A stretch of 64,000 nucleotides of DNA from Paenibacillus amylolyticus (GTDB lineage Bacteria; Bacillota; Bacilli; Paenibacillales; Paenibacillaceae). Shown here one piece after another: positions 18,186-27,154 of this stretch; the stretch's first letter is position 1, and each line of letters begins with the position of its first letter. The stretch spans positions 2,480,001 through 2,544,000 of the forward strand of contig NZ_BCNV01000001.1 in NCBI RefSeq assembly GCF_001570725.1, in the 5' to 3' direction. The notes under the pieces are model-generated. The model was not told the origin of the DNA and ran no database searches. It worked only from the letters and a program-made list of their open reading frames with translations. The translations under genes and the position numbers were made by a program.

Positions 18186-18947
18186 CTAAATGGCAGGCAT
18201 AACATTACCACCACTTACAGGGATATAGGCACCCGTGATAAATGAGGACAGATCCGAAGCGAGAAAAGCCACCGCATTGGCGATTTCCTGATCTTCACCC
18301 CTGCGCTTCAGCGGCACAGTACGCGTATATGCCTCATCATGCCCAGGCTCACTGGAGCGATCACGTTCACTAATCGTCCATCCAGGTGCAACCTGGTTCA
18401 CGGTAATCTGATACTCGCCAACCTCTTTGGCAAGCACTCGATATACACCATCCATTCCACGCTTACCAGCGGTGTAAGCAGACTGATGAGCGAAATTTTG
18501 CATCGCACATTCGGTATTAATGCCAATGAAGCGACCGGCTCTGACGTTTTGCATATGAGGAATGAAAGCTTTGGCAAGATATACACTCTGCATGACACAG
18601 GATTCGAACTGGCTCAAATAATCTTCAGGCGACTGCTCCAACACTGTTGTCCATTCATATTGAATGACCGCATTGGCAACAACGATATCCACTCCGCCGA
18701 GGACAGACTGAATCTCATCACGCATCCGAAATACCGTATCCTGCTTCGTAATATCTCCCTGTATAATAACAGCCTGACGACCGAGTGCTTCAATCTCACC
18801 CTGAAGCTCCCGAGCCTTCGTATCATTATTTATGTAATGTAGAGCCAGATTGGCGCCACAGGCTGCCAACGTGCGGGCAATCACTCTCCCCAGTTGACCG
18901 GTTGCGCCTGTAACCAGAGCCGTTTTTCCTGTGAGATCCAATTGCAT
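18186..18947 (-). CDS. SDR-family oxidoreductase with atypical active-site motifs
   Basis: 253 residues. The cofactor motif TGATGQLG and the YxxxK pair (YTAGKRG) are present and the end 'FITGAYIPVSGG' is normal. However, the usual NNAG reads 'VANAVI', and the position of the catalytic serine reads 'GINTECAM', where a serine is expected two or three residues earlier in most SDRs. It may be a variant enzyme or a non-catalytic paralogue. Good AAGGAGG before the ATG. An imperfect palindrome around AAAACGATTT sits 32 bases upstream. Single-gene unit. Confidence 0.82.
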   Translation of the reverse strand: MQLDLTGKTALVTGATGQLGRVIARTLAACGANLALHYINNDTKARELQGEIEALGRQAVIIQGDITKQDTVFRMRDEIQSVLGGVDIVVANAVIQYEWTTVLEQSPEDYLSQFESCVMQSVYLAKAFIPHMQNVRAGRFIGINTECAMQNFAHQSAYTAGKRGMDGVYRVLAKEVGEYQITVNQVAPGWTISERDRSSEPGHDEAYTRTVPLKRRGEDQEIANAVAFLASDLSSFITGAYIPVSGGNVMPAI

Positions 18948-18978
18948 AACAGCGAATACCTCCTTAAATTCATTTTAC

Positions 18979-18992
18979 CGAAAACGATTTCG
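18979..18992. promoter_or_regulatory. cre/LacI-like palindrome upstream of an SDR gene
   Basis: CGAAAACGATTTCG matches 12 of 14 positions of the CcpA site consensus TGWAANCGNTNWCA. It may be a catabolite-response element or the operator of a LacI-family regulator encoded elsewhere. Confidence 0.35.
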
Positions 18993-19034
18993 AATTAGTC
19001 TGTTTCTCAACACGAATTGACTTCATCTAGAGGG

Positions 19035-19062
19035 ATATACAGCATTATTCAATGCTGTATAT
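19035..19062. repeat. Perfect 12-bp hairpin after the Dabb gene
   Basis: ATATACAGCATT and AATGCTGTATAT pair perfectly around ATTC. It lies 32 bases after the minus-strand Dabb stop. No T-run follows, so it may be a weak terminator or an mRNA-stabilising 3' hairpin. Confidence 0.55.
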
Positions 19063-19094
19063 ATCAGTTCAAACTTAGCCTCTATGAGGGATGA

Positions 19095-19400
19095 TTATTT
19101 ATTATGTTGAATGAGATCAATTTCCTGGAAGCGACTGACTTCCTTTTCCCAACGCTCTTCTACATATTGACGGTGAACCGGATGATTGTTGTATGCATCA
19201 TACGCAGCCTGATCAGCAAAGACCATCGAGAAGCTGTAATCGAACTCATTTTTCTCACTTACCTGTCTCAGAACCTGAAACTGCTCTACGCCAGGAATGA
19301 CTGCAAGTGCGTCTGAACTTTCCTTCAAAAAGGCTTCCGCCTCCGGTGTATCCTTACCTGCGTAAAGTGTAAACGTTACCATATGTGTGATGCTGCTCAT
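19095..19400 (-). CDS. Dabb (stress-responsive alpha/beta barrel) protein
   Basis: 101 residues, a single ferredoxin-like Dabb domain: 'ITHMVTFTLYAGKDTPEAEA', 'PGVEQFQVLRQVS', 'YSFSMVFADQAAYDAYNNHP' and the final 'VHRQYVEERW'. Dabb proteins dimerise into a barrel; some are enzymes or stress-induced, many have no known role. Start ATG 19400 with GGAGGAGG 8 bases upstream; the upstream in-frame extension is unlikely. Monocistronic. Confidence 0.87.
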   Translation of the reverse strand: MSSITHMVTFTLYAGKDTPEAEAFLKESSDALAVIPGVEQFQVLRQVSEKNEFDYSFSMVFADQAAYDAYNNHPVHRQYVEERWEKEVSRFQEIDLIQHNK

Positions 19401-19565
19401 CTCTATTTCCTCCTCCAATATGTTCTTACTCTGTTTCCTAGTGTACATCCGAATGTGTTGTAAGCGCAATAATTGGTTGAATTAATTTTTAATGAAATGG
19501 ATATTTCTAGTCACAAATATTAATTTCAAGTAAAATTCAAAAGCCTTTACCCTGAATATGTACAC

Positions 19566-19597
19566 AAAAAAACCTCAGGACGAATCCCGAGGTTTTC
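19566..19597 (-). terminator. Rho-independent terminator of rpmE2
   Basis: AAAACCTC (19569-19576) pairs with GAGGTTTT (19589-19596), with inner GGA/TCC; the minus strand then reads a run of T. It lies 19 bases after the rpmE2 stop. Confidence 0.85.
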
Positions 19598-19615
19598 TTG
19601 TAATGTATGGTCAAA

Positions 19616-19867
19616 CTATTTGTTGATGTTGTATTTACGGTTAAATTTATCAACACGGCCACCGATATCCACGTTTCTTTGTTTACCAGTGAAGAACGGG
19701 TGGGATGCGGAACTAGTGTCCACACGGATTACTGGGTAAGAGTTACCGTCTTCCCATTCCATAGTTTCGTTAGAGAACTTCGTGGAAGAACTCAGGAATT
19801 TGAAATCAGCACTTGCATCGTAAAAAATTACGAGTTGTGTCTTTGGATGGATGTCAACTTTTGGCAT
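19616..19867 (-). CDS. rpmE2: 50S ribosomal protein L31 type B
   Basis: 83 residues, zinc-free paralogue of L31. '[20 protein letters not shown]', 'STSKF'-like strand and '[16 protein letters not shown]' are the family core, and there are no cysteines, unlike the CxxC-bearing L31. In Bacillus the type B form replaces the zinc form when zinc is short. I see no Zur box in its leader, so here it may be constitutive. Own promoter and terminator. Confidence 0.95.
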   Translation of the reverse strand: MPKVDIHPKTQLVIFYDASADFKFLSSSTKFSNETMEWEDGNSYPVIRVDTSSASHPFFTGKQRNVDIGGRVDKFNRKYNINK

Positions 19868-19921
19868 AATCTATTTACACTCCTTTAATATGGGTACTTC
19901 TTTAGAATCAAACTAAATTTT

Positions 19922-19927
19922 ATTATA
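19922..19927 (-). promoter_or_regulatory. -10 element of rpmE2
   Basis: A perfect TATAAT on the minus strand 55 bases before the rpmE2 start. The -35 at 17-18 bases is weak (TGGTAC). Confidence 0.45.
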
Positions 19928-20011
19928 CTCTTTTTTTGTACAAAGTACCAGCAAGATTTGAGGAATAGCTAAAAAAATTATGATTTCTGTGATTTTTATA
20001 CCTATCAGGTG

Positions 20012-20278
20012 TCACGCCGTCCCTTTCTCCAGTACATTCAGCATGTACTCCAGTGCCTCCAGCTCATCCCTGCCTCTTGTCTGTAATCTGACAACACTAC
20101 CATATCGAATGGGAAGTAACGCCATTCCAAGCAGGCTTTTGACATCTACTCGATGTTCATGCTCAGACTCCATATACGACAAAATAATATCCGAGGAAAA
20201 ACGTGACGCTTGAGAAGATACCGACATCAGATCATCCCGATGAAAATCAGCGTGAATCATAAATTCATGTACTCTCAC
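20012..20278 (-). CDS. Divergent HPr-family phosphocarrier-like protein
   Basis: 88 residues, the length of HPr. From 'SQASRFSSDIILSY' to 'EALEYMLNVLEKG' it follows the HPr fold, and 'VDVKSLLGM' matches the region around the regulatory Ser46, giving Ser48 here. The active-site loop GLHARPA is replaced by 'DFHRDDL': a histidine (His13) aligns with His15, but the following arginine-proline is lost. This suggests it can be a target of HPr kinase but a poor sugar phosphocarrier, like a Crh-type regulatory paralogue. No PTS genes are nearby. Start from ATG/first methionine at 20278; ribosome binding site is weak. Confidence 0.72.
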   Translation of the reverse strand: MRVHEFMIHADFHRDDLMSVSSQASRFSSDIILSYMESEHEHRVDVKSLLGMALLPIRYGSVVRLQTRGRDELEALEYMLNVLEKGTA

Positions 20279-20403
20279 AACCTTCAGTTCCTTTCGCTAA
20301 GTACTTGTTCACCTAAGAGGTGTGTATCATTTTATATATTAAAATCTTCATGAATTATACCATGTTATGGGAGCTTGTCTATCCCTTTATTTTCCGAAAA
20401 AAA

Positions 20404-20430
20404 TCAAAAAAGAGTCCTGAACTCCAGGAC
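20404..20430 (-). terminator. Rho-independent terminator of the polyol dehydrogenase gene
   Basis: GTCCTG (20414-20419) and CAGGAC (20425-20430) form the stem around AACTC; the minus strand continues CTTTTTTGATTTTTTT. 15 bases after the stop codon. Confidence 0.85.
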
Positions 20431-20445
20431 CCTCCCAGTATGGTT

Positions 20446-21513
20446 CTATCTGCCATTCGGATATACCATGACTTTAAGACTGCCACTCTTATTGTGCAAA
20501 GCACGCTCCATCGCCTGCTGTGTCTCCTCCAGAGAATAACGATCTGTAATCAGAGACATCACGTCATGTTGGCCAGAGCTCAGGAACTCAATTCCTGCCG
20601 GATAGGTGTTGGCATAACGGAATATACCATAGATATCAACTTCATTGTCTGCGATAAAGGGAACATTAAGTGCAATCTCGTCCTGTGCCGGCAGGCCAAC
20701 AATCGCAAGCTTGCCTCCACGTCGAAGTGAATACAGAGCGGATTGTAGCGCCTTCGGATTCCCCGCTGTTTCCCATGCAGTATCAACACCCACACCACCG
20801 GTTAATTCACGAATCACAGCCAGTGCATCTTCATTCCGCACATTAATGGTATGGGTAGCGCCCATGCGGCGAGCCGCTTGCAGCCTGACTTCCTCCAGAT
20901 CCGTAACAATGATCTTCTCTACGCCAAATGATTTTGCAGCCGCAACAGCCATCAGTCCAACGGGCCCCATCCCCATAATCGCAAGAGTCGTACCCGGAGC
21001 CAGCTTGCTCCGGCGAGCTGCGTGAATCCCAACGGAGAATGGCTCGTTCATGGCTGCTTCCTCATAGGACAGATGGTCTGGTATCTTAAATACCATATCT
21101 TCACGCATCGTCATGTATTGTACAAATGCCCCGTCCACCGGAGGGGTCGCCAGAAACTGAACATCCGGACAGAGATTATATCGACCTTCCTTGCATGCTG
21201 TGCAACGTCCGCAAGTCACCCCAGGTTCAATAGCAACCCGATCCCCTGTTTTCAAACGTGATACGCTCGATCCCACAGCAGCAATGATCCCCGCACACTC
21301 ATGTCCCAGAATGATCGGTTTCTCCACCACAAATCTGCCGATGCGTCCATGCTCAAAATAATGCACATCCGATCCGCATACCCCTACAGCCATCACTTGA
21401 ATTAACACCTCATCCGCAGCCGGTTGCGGGACGGGTTGTTCCTCAATAATAATGTGTCCTGGCTCTGTCATGACAGCAGCTTTCATGGTCTCGGGCAGTT
21501 GAAGTTGTCCCAT
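20446..21513 (-). CDS. Zinc-dependent polyol (sorbitol/xylitol-type) dehydrogenase
   Basis: 355 residues, medium-chain dehydrogenase. Catalytic zinc ligands in 'GVCGSDVHYFEHG' and 'GHECAG'; the structural zinc cysteines in 'CGRCTACKEGRYNLCPD'; Rossmann 'IMGMGPVGLMAVAAAKSFG' followed by 'VTDLEEVR', whose aspartate favours NAD+. The motif set matches L-iditol/sorbitol and xylitol dehydrogenases, and it lies just before the xylan genes, so a pentose alcohol is a plausible substrate (inference). Start ATG 21513 has AGGAGGAG upstream. Its 3' side has its own terminator. Confidence 0.87.
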   Translation of the reverse strand: MGQLQLPETMKAAVMTEPGHIIIEEQPVPQPAADEVLIQVMAVGVCGSDVHYFEHGRIGRFVVEKPIILGHECAGIIAAVGSSVSRLKTGDRVAIEPGVTCGRCTACKEGRYNLCPDVQFLATPPVDGAFVQYMTMREDMVFKIPDHLSYEEAAMNEPFSVGIHAARRSKLAPGTTLAIMGMGPVGLMAVAAAKSFGVEKIIVTDLEEVRLQAARRMGATHTINVRNEDALAVIRELTGGVGVDTAWETAGNPKALQSALYSLRRGGKLAIVGLPAQDEIALNVPFIADNEVDIYGIFRYANTYPAGIEFLSSGQHDVMSLITDRYSLEETQQAMERALHNKSGSLKVMVYPNGR

Positions 21514-21617
21514 ACGTATCTCCTCCTCATGTATGTCCATGCTGTCTATTGTACATCAAAGAAACAAGGTATCTTCTTTCTTCATATCACCAAGTTCATC
21601 CGCATTCGCAATTCCAC

Positions 21618-23759
21618 TCAATAAATTGTTCGACCCTGTTCATCCGCAATGCCGCTCTTGCGATAGAAGTACGTATTGATCATGTCCCGCCATTCCTTCG
21701 CATGTTCAGCCTGATTCTCCTGTAATGAAGCAACTTTGCTGAAGATAACCGGGTCCACTTTCCCCTCCAGCTGTCTCCATGTCTCGGCTAACGCCTCTGC
21801 CTGCGCGGCACCTTCAAAGTGTGTATCATAAATATGCTGAATGACTGTCTTACCCGAATGCAGAACATGGGTGTACGGCACGTGATGGAAAAATAAGATT
21901 AACTCATCTGGACAGGTGTCCAAAGACTCATAGCGATCAGCATTCTCAGGGTGATACTGCGAGGTATACCCTGTGCCGCTCTTCACGGTTCGATCTACAC
22001 CAATGCCATGACAATCGGCAAAGTGATACGTTCCCCATTTGGAATACTCATAACCATCTACATTCGGCCCATAATGATGCTCCGGGTTAACCATCCAGCC
22101 TACACCGAGAGGTGCAGTATAATTTTCATAGATATCTAGCGAATTCAAAAGCATACCCGTAACCTGCCGCACGACTTCGTCCTCATGTCCAAACGTCAGT
22201 CTCACCCACTCATCGGCAATCTCTTCCGCGGACAACTCCGGATTCCACGCAAGTCTGCCATATCCATACAGATTCGCCTGCGCGAGCGGATGTCCTGTCC
22301 AGCAAGCATCTGCGCCAATATTGGATACTGCAGCGAAGCCACTATAAGGTCGTTGATACAGAGAACCGTCCGCGATTCGTTTGATCTCTGAACCTTCGCC
22401 TTTGGCGTATGTGTCAAAGTCCAATACTTCTTTCCATTGGGGAACCAGATAACACAGATGACGCTGCTGCCCGGTATACTCTTGCGTAATCTGAAACTCA
22501 ATGACCTGATTCGTATTTTCCATGGCGCCGAATAGTGGGGATACCGCCTCTCTCACCTGAAAATCCATCGGTCCATTCTTGATTTGCAAAATGACATTGT
22601 CGGCAAAACGCCCGTCCAGCGGCGTAAAGTGGTCATAGGCAGCGCGCGCACGGTCTGTGGAACGATCCCGCCAGTCCTGCTTGCAGTTATAGACGAAGCA
22701 ACGCCAGATGACCAATCCACCGAATGGCCGAAGGGCTTCAGCCAGCATGTTCGCACCATCGGCATGATCACGGTTATACGTGAACGGTCCCGGACGATTC
22801 TCGGAGTCTGCCTTGATCAGGTAACCGCCAAAATCCGGAATGGCTGCATACACCTTGGCCGTTTGAATGTTCCACCATTCCCGAACCTGTGCATCCAGCG
22901 GATCTGCCGTATGCATTCCACCAATCTCAATTGGACTCGCGTAGTTGGCGCTCAGGAACAGTTGAATGCCATAGGCTCTGAATTCAGCGGCAACCTTCGC
23001 CACATCACCCAAGTAACGTTCTGTCAGGAACAGGCTCTCATGTCGGTGAACGTTGACGTTGTTGATCGATATGGCATTGATCCCCGTAGAAGCGAGCAAT
23101 CTTGCGTAATCCCGGATACGTCCCAGGTCCTGCGTGAATTCCCCGTCATCATAGAAAATGGATTTCCCTGCGTAACCACGCTCAATACTACCATCCACGT
23201 TATCCCACTGATTAATCATCCGTAGCGCATTGGTTGGCTGCTCGGCAACAAAACTCCACTTGTTTGCAGCTTCTTCCGCTTCGCTTGCAATTTTTGGATC
23301 AAGTGTCAGCTCCCGAAGCAGATGGAATGCACCATACAGCACTCCTTGGGGAGTCTCTGATCCAATGACCAGTACACCTACTGCCTCGTCCTTGCGAAGG
23401 ATATAGCCTTCCCCTTGCACAGCAGAACGCTCCGTTTCGCTAAACGCTTCGGCCACAGAATGGCTTCCAGCCCATGTACCAATTCGTATTGCAGGAGCAT
23501 GCTCGTTCCGCTCACTAGCCTGAGAAGCAGTCAGCTGATTAACCGTGGGTTTCACGCCATACAACTTCTCCAGTCCCTGTGAGAGTTCGGTCAGAGCTGT
23601 CGTAATAATCTGATGCTTCTCTTCAGCCAAGATCATTCTGCTCCAGAGTGGAGCTGTCTTCTTGGCAAACCCATTCGTTCCTGACATTGTGGAGTGATAC
23701 CCCAGCCATGCATCGTATTGTGGACCTGAGAGACCAGATTGAACGACGGATTGGCTCAT
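21618..23759 (-). CDS. aguA: Alpha-glucuronidase, glycoside hydrolase family 67
   Basis: 713 residues, no signal peptide, so intracellular. It removes 4-O-methyl-glucuronic acid from the short aldouronic acids made from glucuronoxylan. Family landmarks: '[20 protein letters not shown]', '[11 protein letters not shown]', and the catalytic loop '[25 protein letters not shown]' split here as [14 protein letters not shown] (near residue 318) and [10 protein letters not shown], which carries the paired acids. Its ATG overlaps the GH52 stop as ATGA with AAGGAGG just before, so the two are translationally coupled. It acts with the GH52 xylosidase and with UxuA/UxuB at 29926-31853. Confidence 0.95.
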   Translation of the reverse strand: MSQSVVQSGLSGPQYDAWLGYHSTMSGTNGFAKKTAPLWSRMILAEEKHQIITTALTELSQGLEKLYGVKPTVNQLTASQASERNEHAPAIRIGTWAGSHSVAEAFSETERSAVQGEGYILRKDEAVGVLVIGSETPQGVLYGAFHLLRELTLDPKIASEAEEAANKWSFVAEQPTNALRMINQWDNVDGSIERGYAGKSIFYDDGEFTQDLGRIRDYARLLASTGINAISINNVNVHRHESLFLTERYLGDVAKVAAEFRAYGIQLFLSANYASPIEIGGMHTADPLDAQVREWWNIQTAKVYAAIPDFGGYLIKADSENRPGPFTYNRDHADGANMLAEALRPFGGLVIWRCFVYNCKQDWRDRSTDRARAAYDHFTPLDGRFADNVILQIKNGPMDFQVREAVSPLFGAMENTNQVIEFQITQEYTGQQRHLCYLVPQWKEVLDFDTYAKGEGSEIKRIADGSLYQRPYSGFAAVSNIGADACWTGHPLAQANLYGYGRLAWNPELSAEEIADEWVRLTFGHEDEVVRQVTGMLLNSLDIYENYTAPLGVGWMVNPEHHYGPNVDGYEYSKWGTYHFADCHGIGVDRTVKSGTGYTSQYHPENADRYESLDTCPDELILFFHHVPYTHVLHSGKTVIQHIYDTHFEGAAQAEALAETWRQLEGKVDPVIFSKVASLQENQAEHAKEWRDMINTYFYRKSGIADEQGRTIY

Positions 23760-25987
23760 TGTACCGCCTCCTTGCTGGCATAGATCTGAGCAAGTTGATT
23801 TCCTTTACCTTCGAGTAGCCATAGAATGGACGTTACACCACGCGGATAATACTTGCTGCCAACCGCCACACCAGACAGGATCTGGTCACTCCAGCACCAG
23901 TAGGATTCTTCCGGATGCAGCAGCCAGTTGACATGAGCCGCATCTGCTGCCTTGCCTGTCTCATCCCATTCCACTCCCAGCAGTTCTCTAGTGATAAATT
24001 GGGACAGATAGATTTTGCTAAGCCAAGAGTTATTGCTTGTTGAGGACAGTTTCCAGCCACCATCTTCGAACAGACATGTTCCCGGTACAAGAACCGTTTT
24101 CAGATGGGTTTGAAGCGCCTTCAAGTAAGGTCCAAAACGACCATTCACATCCAGTGCTGCTTCACAGCCTGTAAAGTAAGGGAACACCAGACCTTCAATC
24201 GCCGGAATAATTCGGGAATCATTATTTTCTGCAATCACAGCCGGAATGTAGCCACCATCAGTCAACTGTGTAGCGATACTGGCAGCGCAGCGATCCGCTT
24301 GAAGCCCTGCTTGATGTGACAGATCCGCCAACTTTTGAGTCGCGAACAGCTTCTCCAATGCAACATAGACCGCCCAACATTTACCCGCCAGATAGATATT
24401 ATTGCGAGACTGTCCAAGTGACACATCTAGGCTGTCGTAGGTTGTAATTTCGGCTCCACCTTGGGTACGGCTGCTATCCAGGCCCATCAGACCGTTACGC
24501 TGTTCTGCGTCGGGATGGTCCCGATTAAGCATGCTGTCGAAGCAATCCCGAATAACAGGCAGCATGTCTTTCACAAACGCTTGGTCCTGTGTCTGTTCAA
24601 TGTATACAGTCGCACAGCAGAGCCAGTTCACCAGTTCTTCATGGCTCATCTGTGAGAAGCAGTCGTCTATGCCCACTAGCTCATATGCCGAGTGTCCGGG
24701 GCGTGAAAACACATTGGCTACACCAATGTCATGGGTAAACGTAATTCCGCCTGGATATAACTTCTCTTCCCCCGGGAAACGAACCTGATCCGTATAACTG
24801 TACCGTTTTACAAACCACTCCAGCTCATTTCGCACCGTCCAGGGATTCAAGGCAAGCTCGAAGTACAACTGATCAGCCGTCAGATCAAGTGTGTTCATCA
24901 TCCGATACTCCCCTTCGTTCACCACCCAGAGTGGCTCGCCATCGGCATCCAGCAGTTGAGTGCTCGCATAATAGCTGTGAATGGAATGAGCAAGCATGAA
25001 TGATTGATCTTCACTCAGAGCAGCCGTTCCAAGGCGCTGTTCAACCTCTTCACAGGATGCGGTCAACTCACTGAAACGTTGAAGTGCATACTCTCCTGCG
25101 GCCTGGATATCAGCAAAATACCGCGTATACCAATAAGTCGTGTCCATTCCGGTCGTCACAATACCCCCACGATAGAAACATACTGCGAATTGATATGTAC
25201 GTTTCTGTCCAGCCGGTACCTCCATCAGTAATGCCGCAGTTCCGCCAAGTCCAAAAGCCAGATTCTCCCGATGCTTCTCCTGTAACAGCTTCTCCAACGT
25301 AAACCCGCGGGCGGGCCACAGTCCGTCATCTGCTGACATAATGGCTGTAAGCCGACCTTGTCCCACACCTGTGATGGAACCACCTTCCGGCCCTCCAATC
25401 AGACGCATCGCGGAGTACGGATCATTACCCTGATAGCCAAAGTAGGCTTTGCGAGATTGTTGACCTTGCGTGTTGTCAATCGTCATTTCCACCAATACGG
25501 CAGGTACGAGTGCATCCATTAAGGCTTCACGATCCCCACTCGTTGGATCAGGTACTGGACGTACAGGCGAGTAGATCCGGAACGTCAGATCTCCCGCAGT
25601 CCACGTATCCGTACCTGAGGTGAATTCACGAGTAATATCTTCATCTCGAAAAGCCGTAATAAGAGGTTGTGGAACCTTTGACGCAGTCGTCGACGGGGCC
25701 GTGTCCCCCTTTACCTCCATATCTACGGATGTCTGTGCCTGATCCCCATTCTCTAACTTCTCTACATCATAGCGACTGCTCTCATCCTCGGAAGCTTCAT
25801 AAAAAGGAAGTGCCTGATAATTCTCTCCATCGCGAGATTGTAACCCAATATATACATTCTGGTCTGCCGGCTTGCCGAGTTCCAGACCCAGCCCGCCCTT
25901 GGCTCCTTTGTATCCCAGTGTAAAACTGGCAAAAGCACCAATCGGTGCGTGATGTGCATTATAAAAGATGGATTTGGATGTGCTCAT
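23756..25987 (-). CDS. xynB: Beta-xylosidase, glycoside hydrolase family 52
   Basis: 743 residues, intracellular. It follows Geobacillus GH52 beta-xylosidase along its whole length: '[18 protein letters not shown]', '[18 protein letters not shown]', nucleophile region '[14 protein letters not shown]' (Glu near 357) and acid region '[20 protein letters not shown]' (Asp near 502). It releases xylose from xylo-oligosaccharides after the alpha-glucuronidase has trimmed them. First gene of a two-gene unit with aguA, with AGAGGGG before the ATG. Divergent from an AraC regulator that probably controls it. A cre-like site lies 27 bases upstream of the start. Confidence 0.95.
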   Translation of the reverse strand: MSTSKSIFYNAHHAPIGAFASFTLGYKGAKGGLGLELGKPADQNVYIGLQSRDGENYQALPFYEASEDESSRYDVEKLENGDQAQTSVDMEVKGDTAPSTTASKVPQPLITAFRDEDITREFTSGTDTWTAGDLTFRIYSPVRPVPDPTSGDREALMDALVPAVLVEMTIDNTQGQQSRKAYFGYQGNDPYSAMRLIGGPEGGSITGVGQGRLTAIMSADDGLWPARGFTLEKLLQEKHRENLAFGLGGTAALLMEVPAGQKRTYQFAVCFYRGGIVTTGMDTTYWYTRYFADIQAAGEYALQRFSELTASCEEVEQRLGTAALSEDQSFMLAHSIHSYYASTQLLDADGEPLWVVNEGEYRMMNTLDLTADQLYFELALNPWTVRNELEWFVKRYSYTDQVRFPGEEKLYPGGITFTHDIGVANVFSRPGHSAYELVGIDDCFSQMSHEELVNWLCCATVYIEQTQDQAFVKDMLPVIRDCFDSMLNRDHPDAEQRNGLMGLDSSRTQGGAEITTYDSLDVSLGQSRNNIYLAGKCWAVYVALEKLFATQKLADLSHQAGLQADRCAASIATQLTDGGYIPAVIAENNDSRIIPAIEGLVFPYFTGCEAALDVNGRFGPYLKALQTHLKTVLVPGTCLFEDGGWKLSSTSNNSWLSKIYLSQFITRELLGVEWDETGKAADAAHVNWLLHPEESYWCWSDQILSGVAVGSKYYPRGVTSILWLLEGKGNQLAQIYASKEAVQ

Positions 25988-26013
25988 GAATCATAACCCC
26001 TCTCAGAATGGTA

Positions 26014-26027
26014 TGCATACGTTTTCA
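26014..26027. promoter_or_regulatory. Candidate cre site in the xynB-AraC spacer
   Basis: Minus strand TGAAAACGTATGCA matches 12 of 14 positions of TGWAANCGNTNWCA. CcpA repression of a xylan operon is common in Bacillus relatives; placement here between start and promoter is inferred. Confidence 0.4.
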
Positions 26028-26083
26028 TTAGCCCCATCCTAACATGTGGTTCCATCTCAGACCATGATCAAATCAATCGGATA

Positions 26084-26113
26084 TTTACCCAAATCAAGCT
26101 GATAGACTATAAT
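26084..26113 (+). promoter_or_regulatory. Candidate promoter of the AraC regulator
   Basis: TTTACC, an 18-base spacer, then a perfect TATAAT, ending 50 bases before the start codon. Confidence 0.5.
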
Positions 26114-26163
26114 GAATTAAAGCGGTTACAAAACTATTCCATTTGATATAAGGGGGATCTTCC

Positions 26164-27075
26164 ATGTCTTCAACGTATTTGCCTCCTGCTTTGGGAGAAA
26201 GTGTCCATGAAGTTTTTTATCCAGATGTGCAAACAACGGTCAATCTGTTCGCCATTCATTTGCGAAGTGTCGGTACAGACTGGGATTACCCGGCGCATGA
26301 GCACCCTCAATATGAATTGAACTATGTCACGGAAGGCGAGCAACGCATGATGGTGAACGGTACCCTGTATATTCAAAAGGCTGGCGAACTGCTCCTGATT
26401 CCTCCAGGCAGCATTCATTCAAGCCAAAGCCATAACGGCAAAGGATTCACGTATTTTTGCATGCATTTTGATATTGATGATCAGTTGTTCCTGTCGTTGC
26501 TGGCCCGCATCAAACAAGTGCGATTCACTGCGGATAGTCCGGTTACGCAGCAGATCGAGCCCGTTTTGCGCAAATTGATGTCATCCGCGGATGATGAAGC
26601 AGCAAGTACGATGATGCAGCGAATGCAGCTGCAATCTGCAGTATTCGAACTATTCGGCCATCTGTGGGAGGCGGTCTCGCAGGAGGCAGCGCAATGGTTT
26701 ACGGAAGGACACGAGAAGATCGAACTCGCCCATCAGATTCGCAATCGATTGCAAGGCCTGATGAGTCAACATTTCAAACAGGGACACGAATCGGAAGGAC
26801 ACTATGGCATTGATGATATTGCAGCAGAGCTGGGCATCAGTTCTTCTCACTGTAATCGTGTCTTCAAGCAGGTATTCGGTCAGTCTCCCCGCGCTGTATT
26901 GTCCCAGTTGGTTCTGCATGAAGCGAAGCTTCTCCTTGGCAATCCGAAGCTGTCTGTTCAAAATATTGCAGTCATGCTTGGGTACAAGGATATTGCCCAT
27001 TTCAGTCGTCAATTCAAGCGCTGGTCCGGCATGTCACCATCCCGTTACCGACAGGAACAGCCTGCTCTGGATTAA
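26164..27075 (+). CDS. AraC-family regulator with cupin sensor
   Basis: 303 residues. N-terminal cupin ligand domain ('YPAHEHPQYELNYVTEGEQRMMVNG', split as HEHPQYELNYV and EGEQRMMV; 'LIPPGSIHSS'), then two helix-turn-helix units at the C-terminus ('IDDIAAELGISSSHCNRVFK' and 'VQNIAVMLGYKDIAHFSRQF'). Such proteins sense a sugar and activate adjacent hydrolase genes. It is divergent from xynB-aguA across 176 bases, so aldouronic acid or xylo-oligosaccharide control of those genes is likely. Start ATG has AAGGGGGAT upstream. Confidence 0.9.
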   Translation: MSSTYLPPALGESVHEVFYPDVQTTVNLFAIHLRSVGTDWDYPAHEHPQYELNYVTEGEQRMMVNGTLYIQKAGELLLIPPGSIHSSQSHNGKGFTYFCMHFDIDDQLFLSLLARIKQVRFTADSPVTQQIEPVLRKLMSSADDEAASTMMQRMQLQSAVFELFGHLWEAVSQEAAQWFTEGHEKIELAHQIRNRLQGLMSQHFKQGHESEGHYGIDDIAAELGISSSHCNRVFKQVFGQSPRAVLSQLVLHEAKLLLGNPKLSVQNIAVMLGYKDIAHFSRQFKRWSGMSPSRYRQEQPALD

Positions 27076-27091
27076 GGTCCAGTAGCAGGCT
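27059..27091 (+). terminator. Weak hairpin at the end of the AraC gene
   Basis: AGCCTGCT and AGCAGGCT form an 8-bp stem that begins inside the last codons. The following sequence is only mildly T-rich, so termination is uncertain. Confidence 0.35.
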
Positions 27092-27154
27092 ATTGGGCTT
27101 GATTCAACATTTCGCTTGATTCGATTCAAGAAGTTCTCTGTATTTATATAAGGG

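Noticed and set aside
19868..20011. Zur box upstream of rpmE2
   Set aside because: Expected from Bacillus precedent, but no TCGTAA-type palindrome is present in this spacer.
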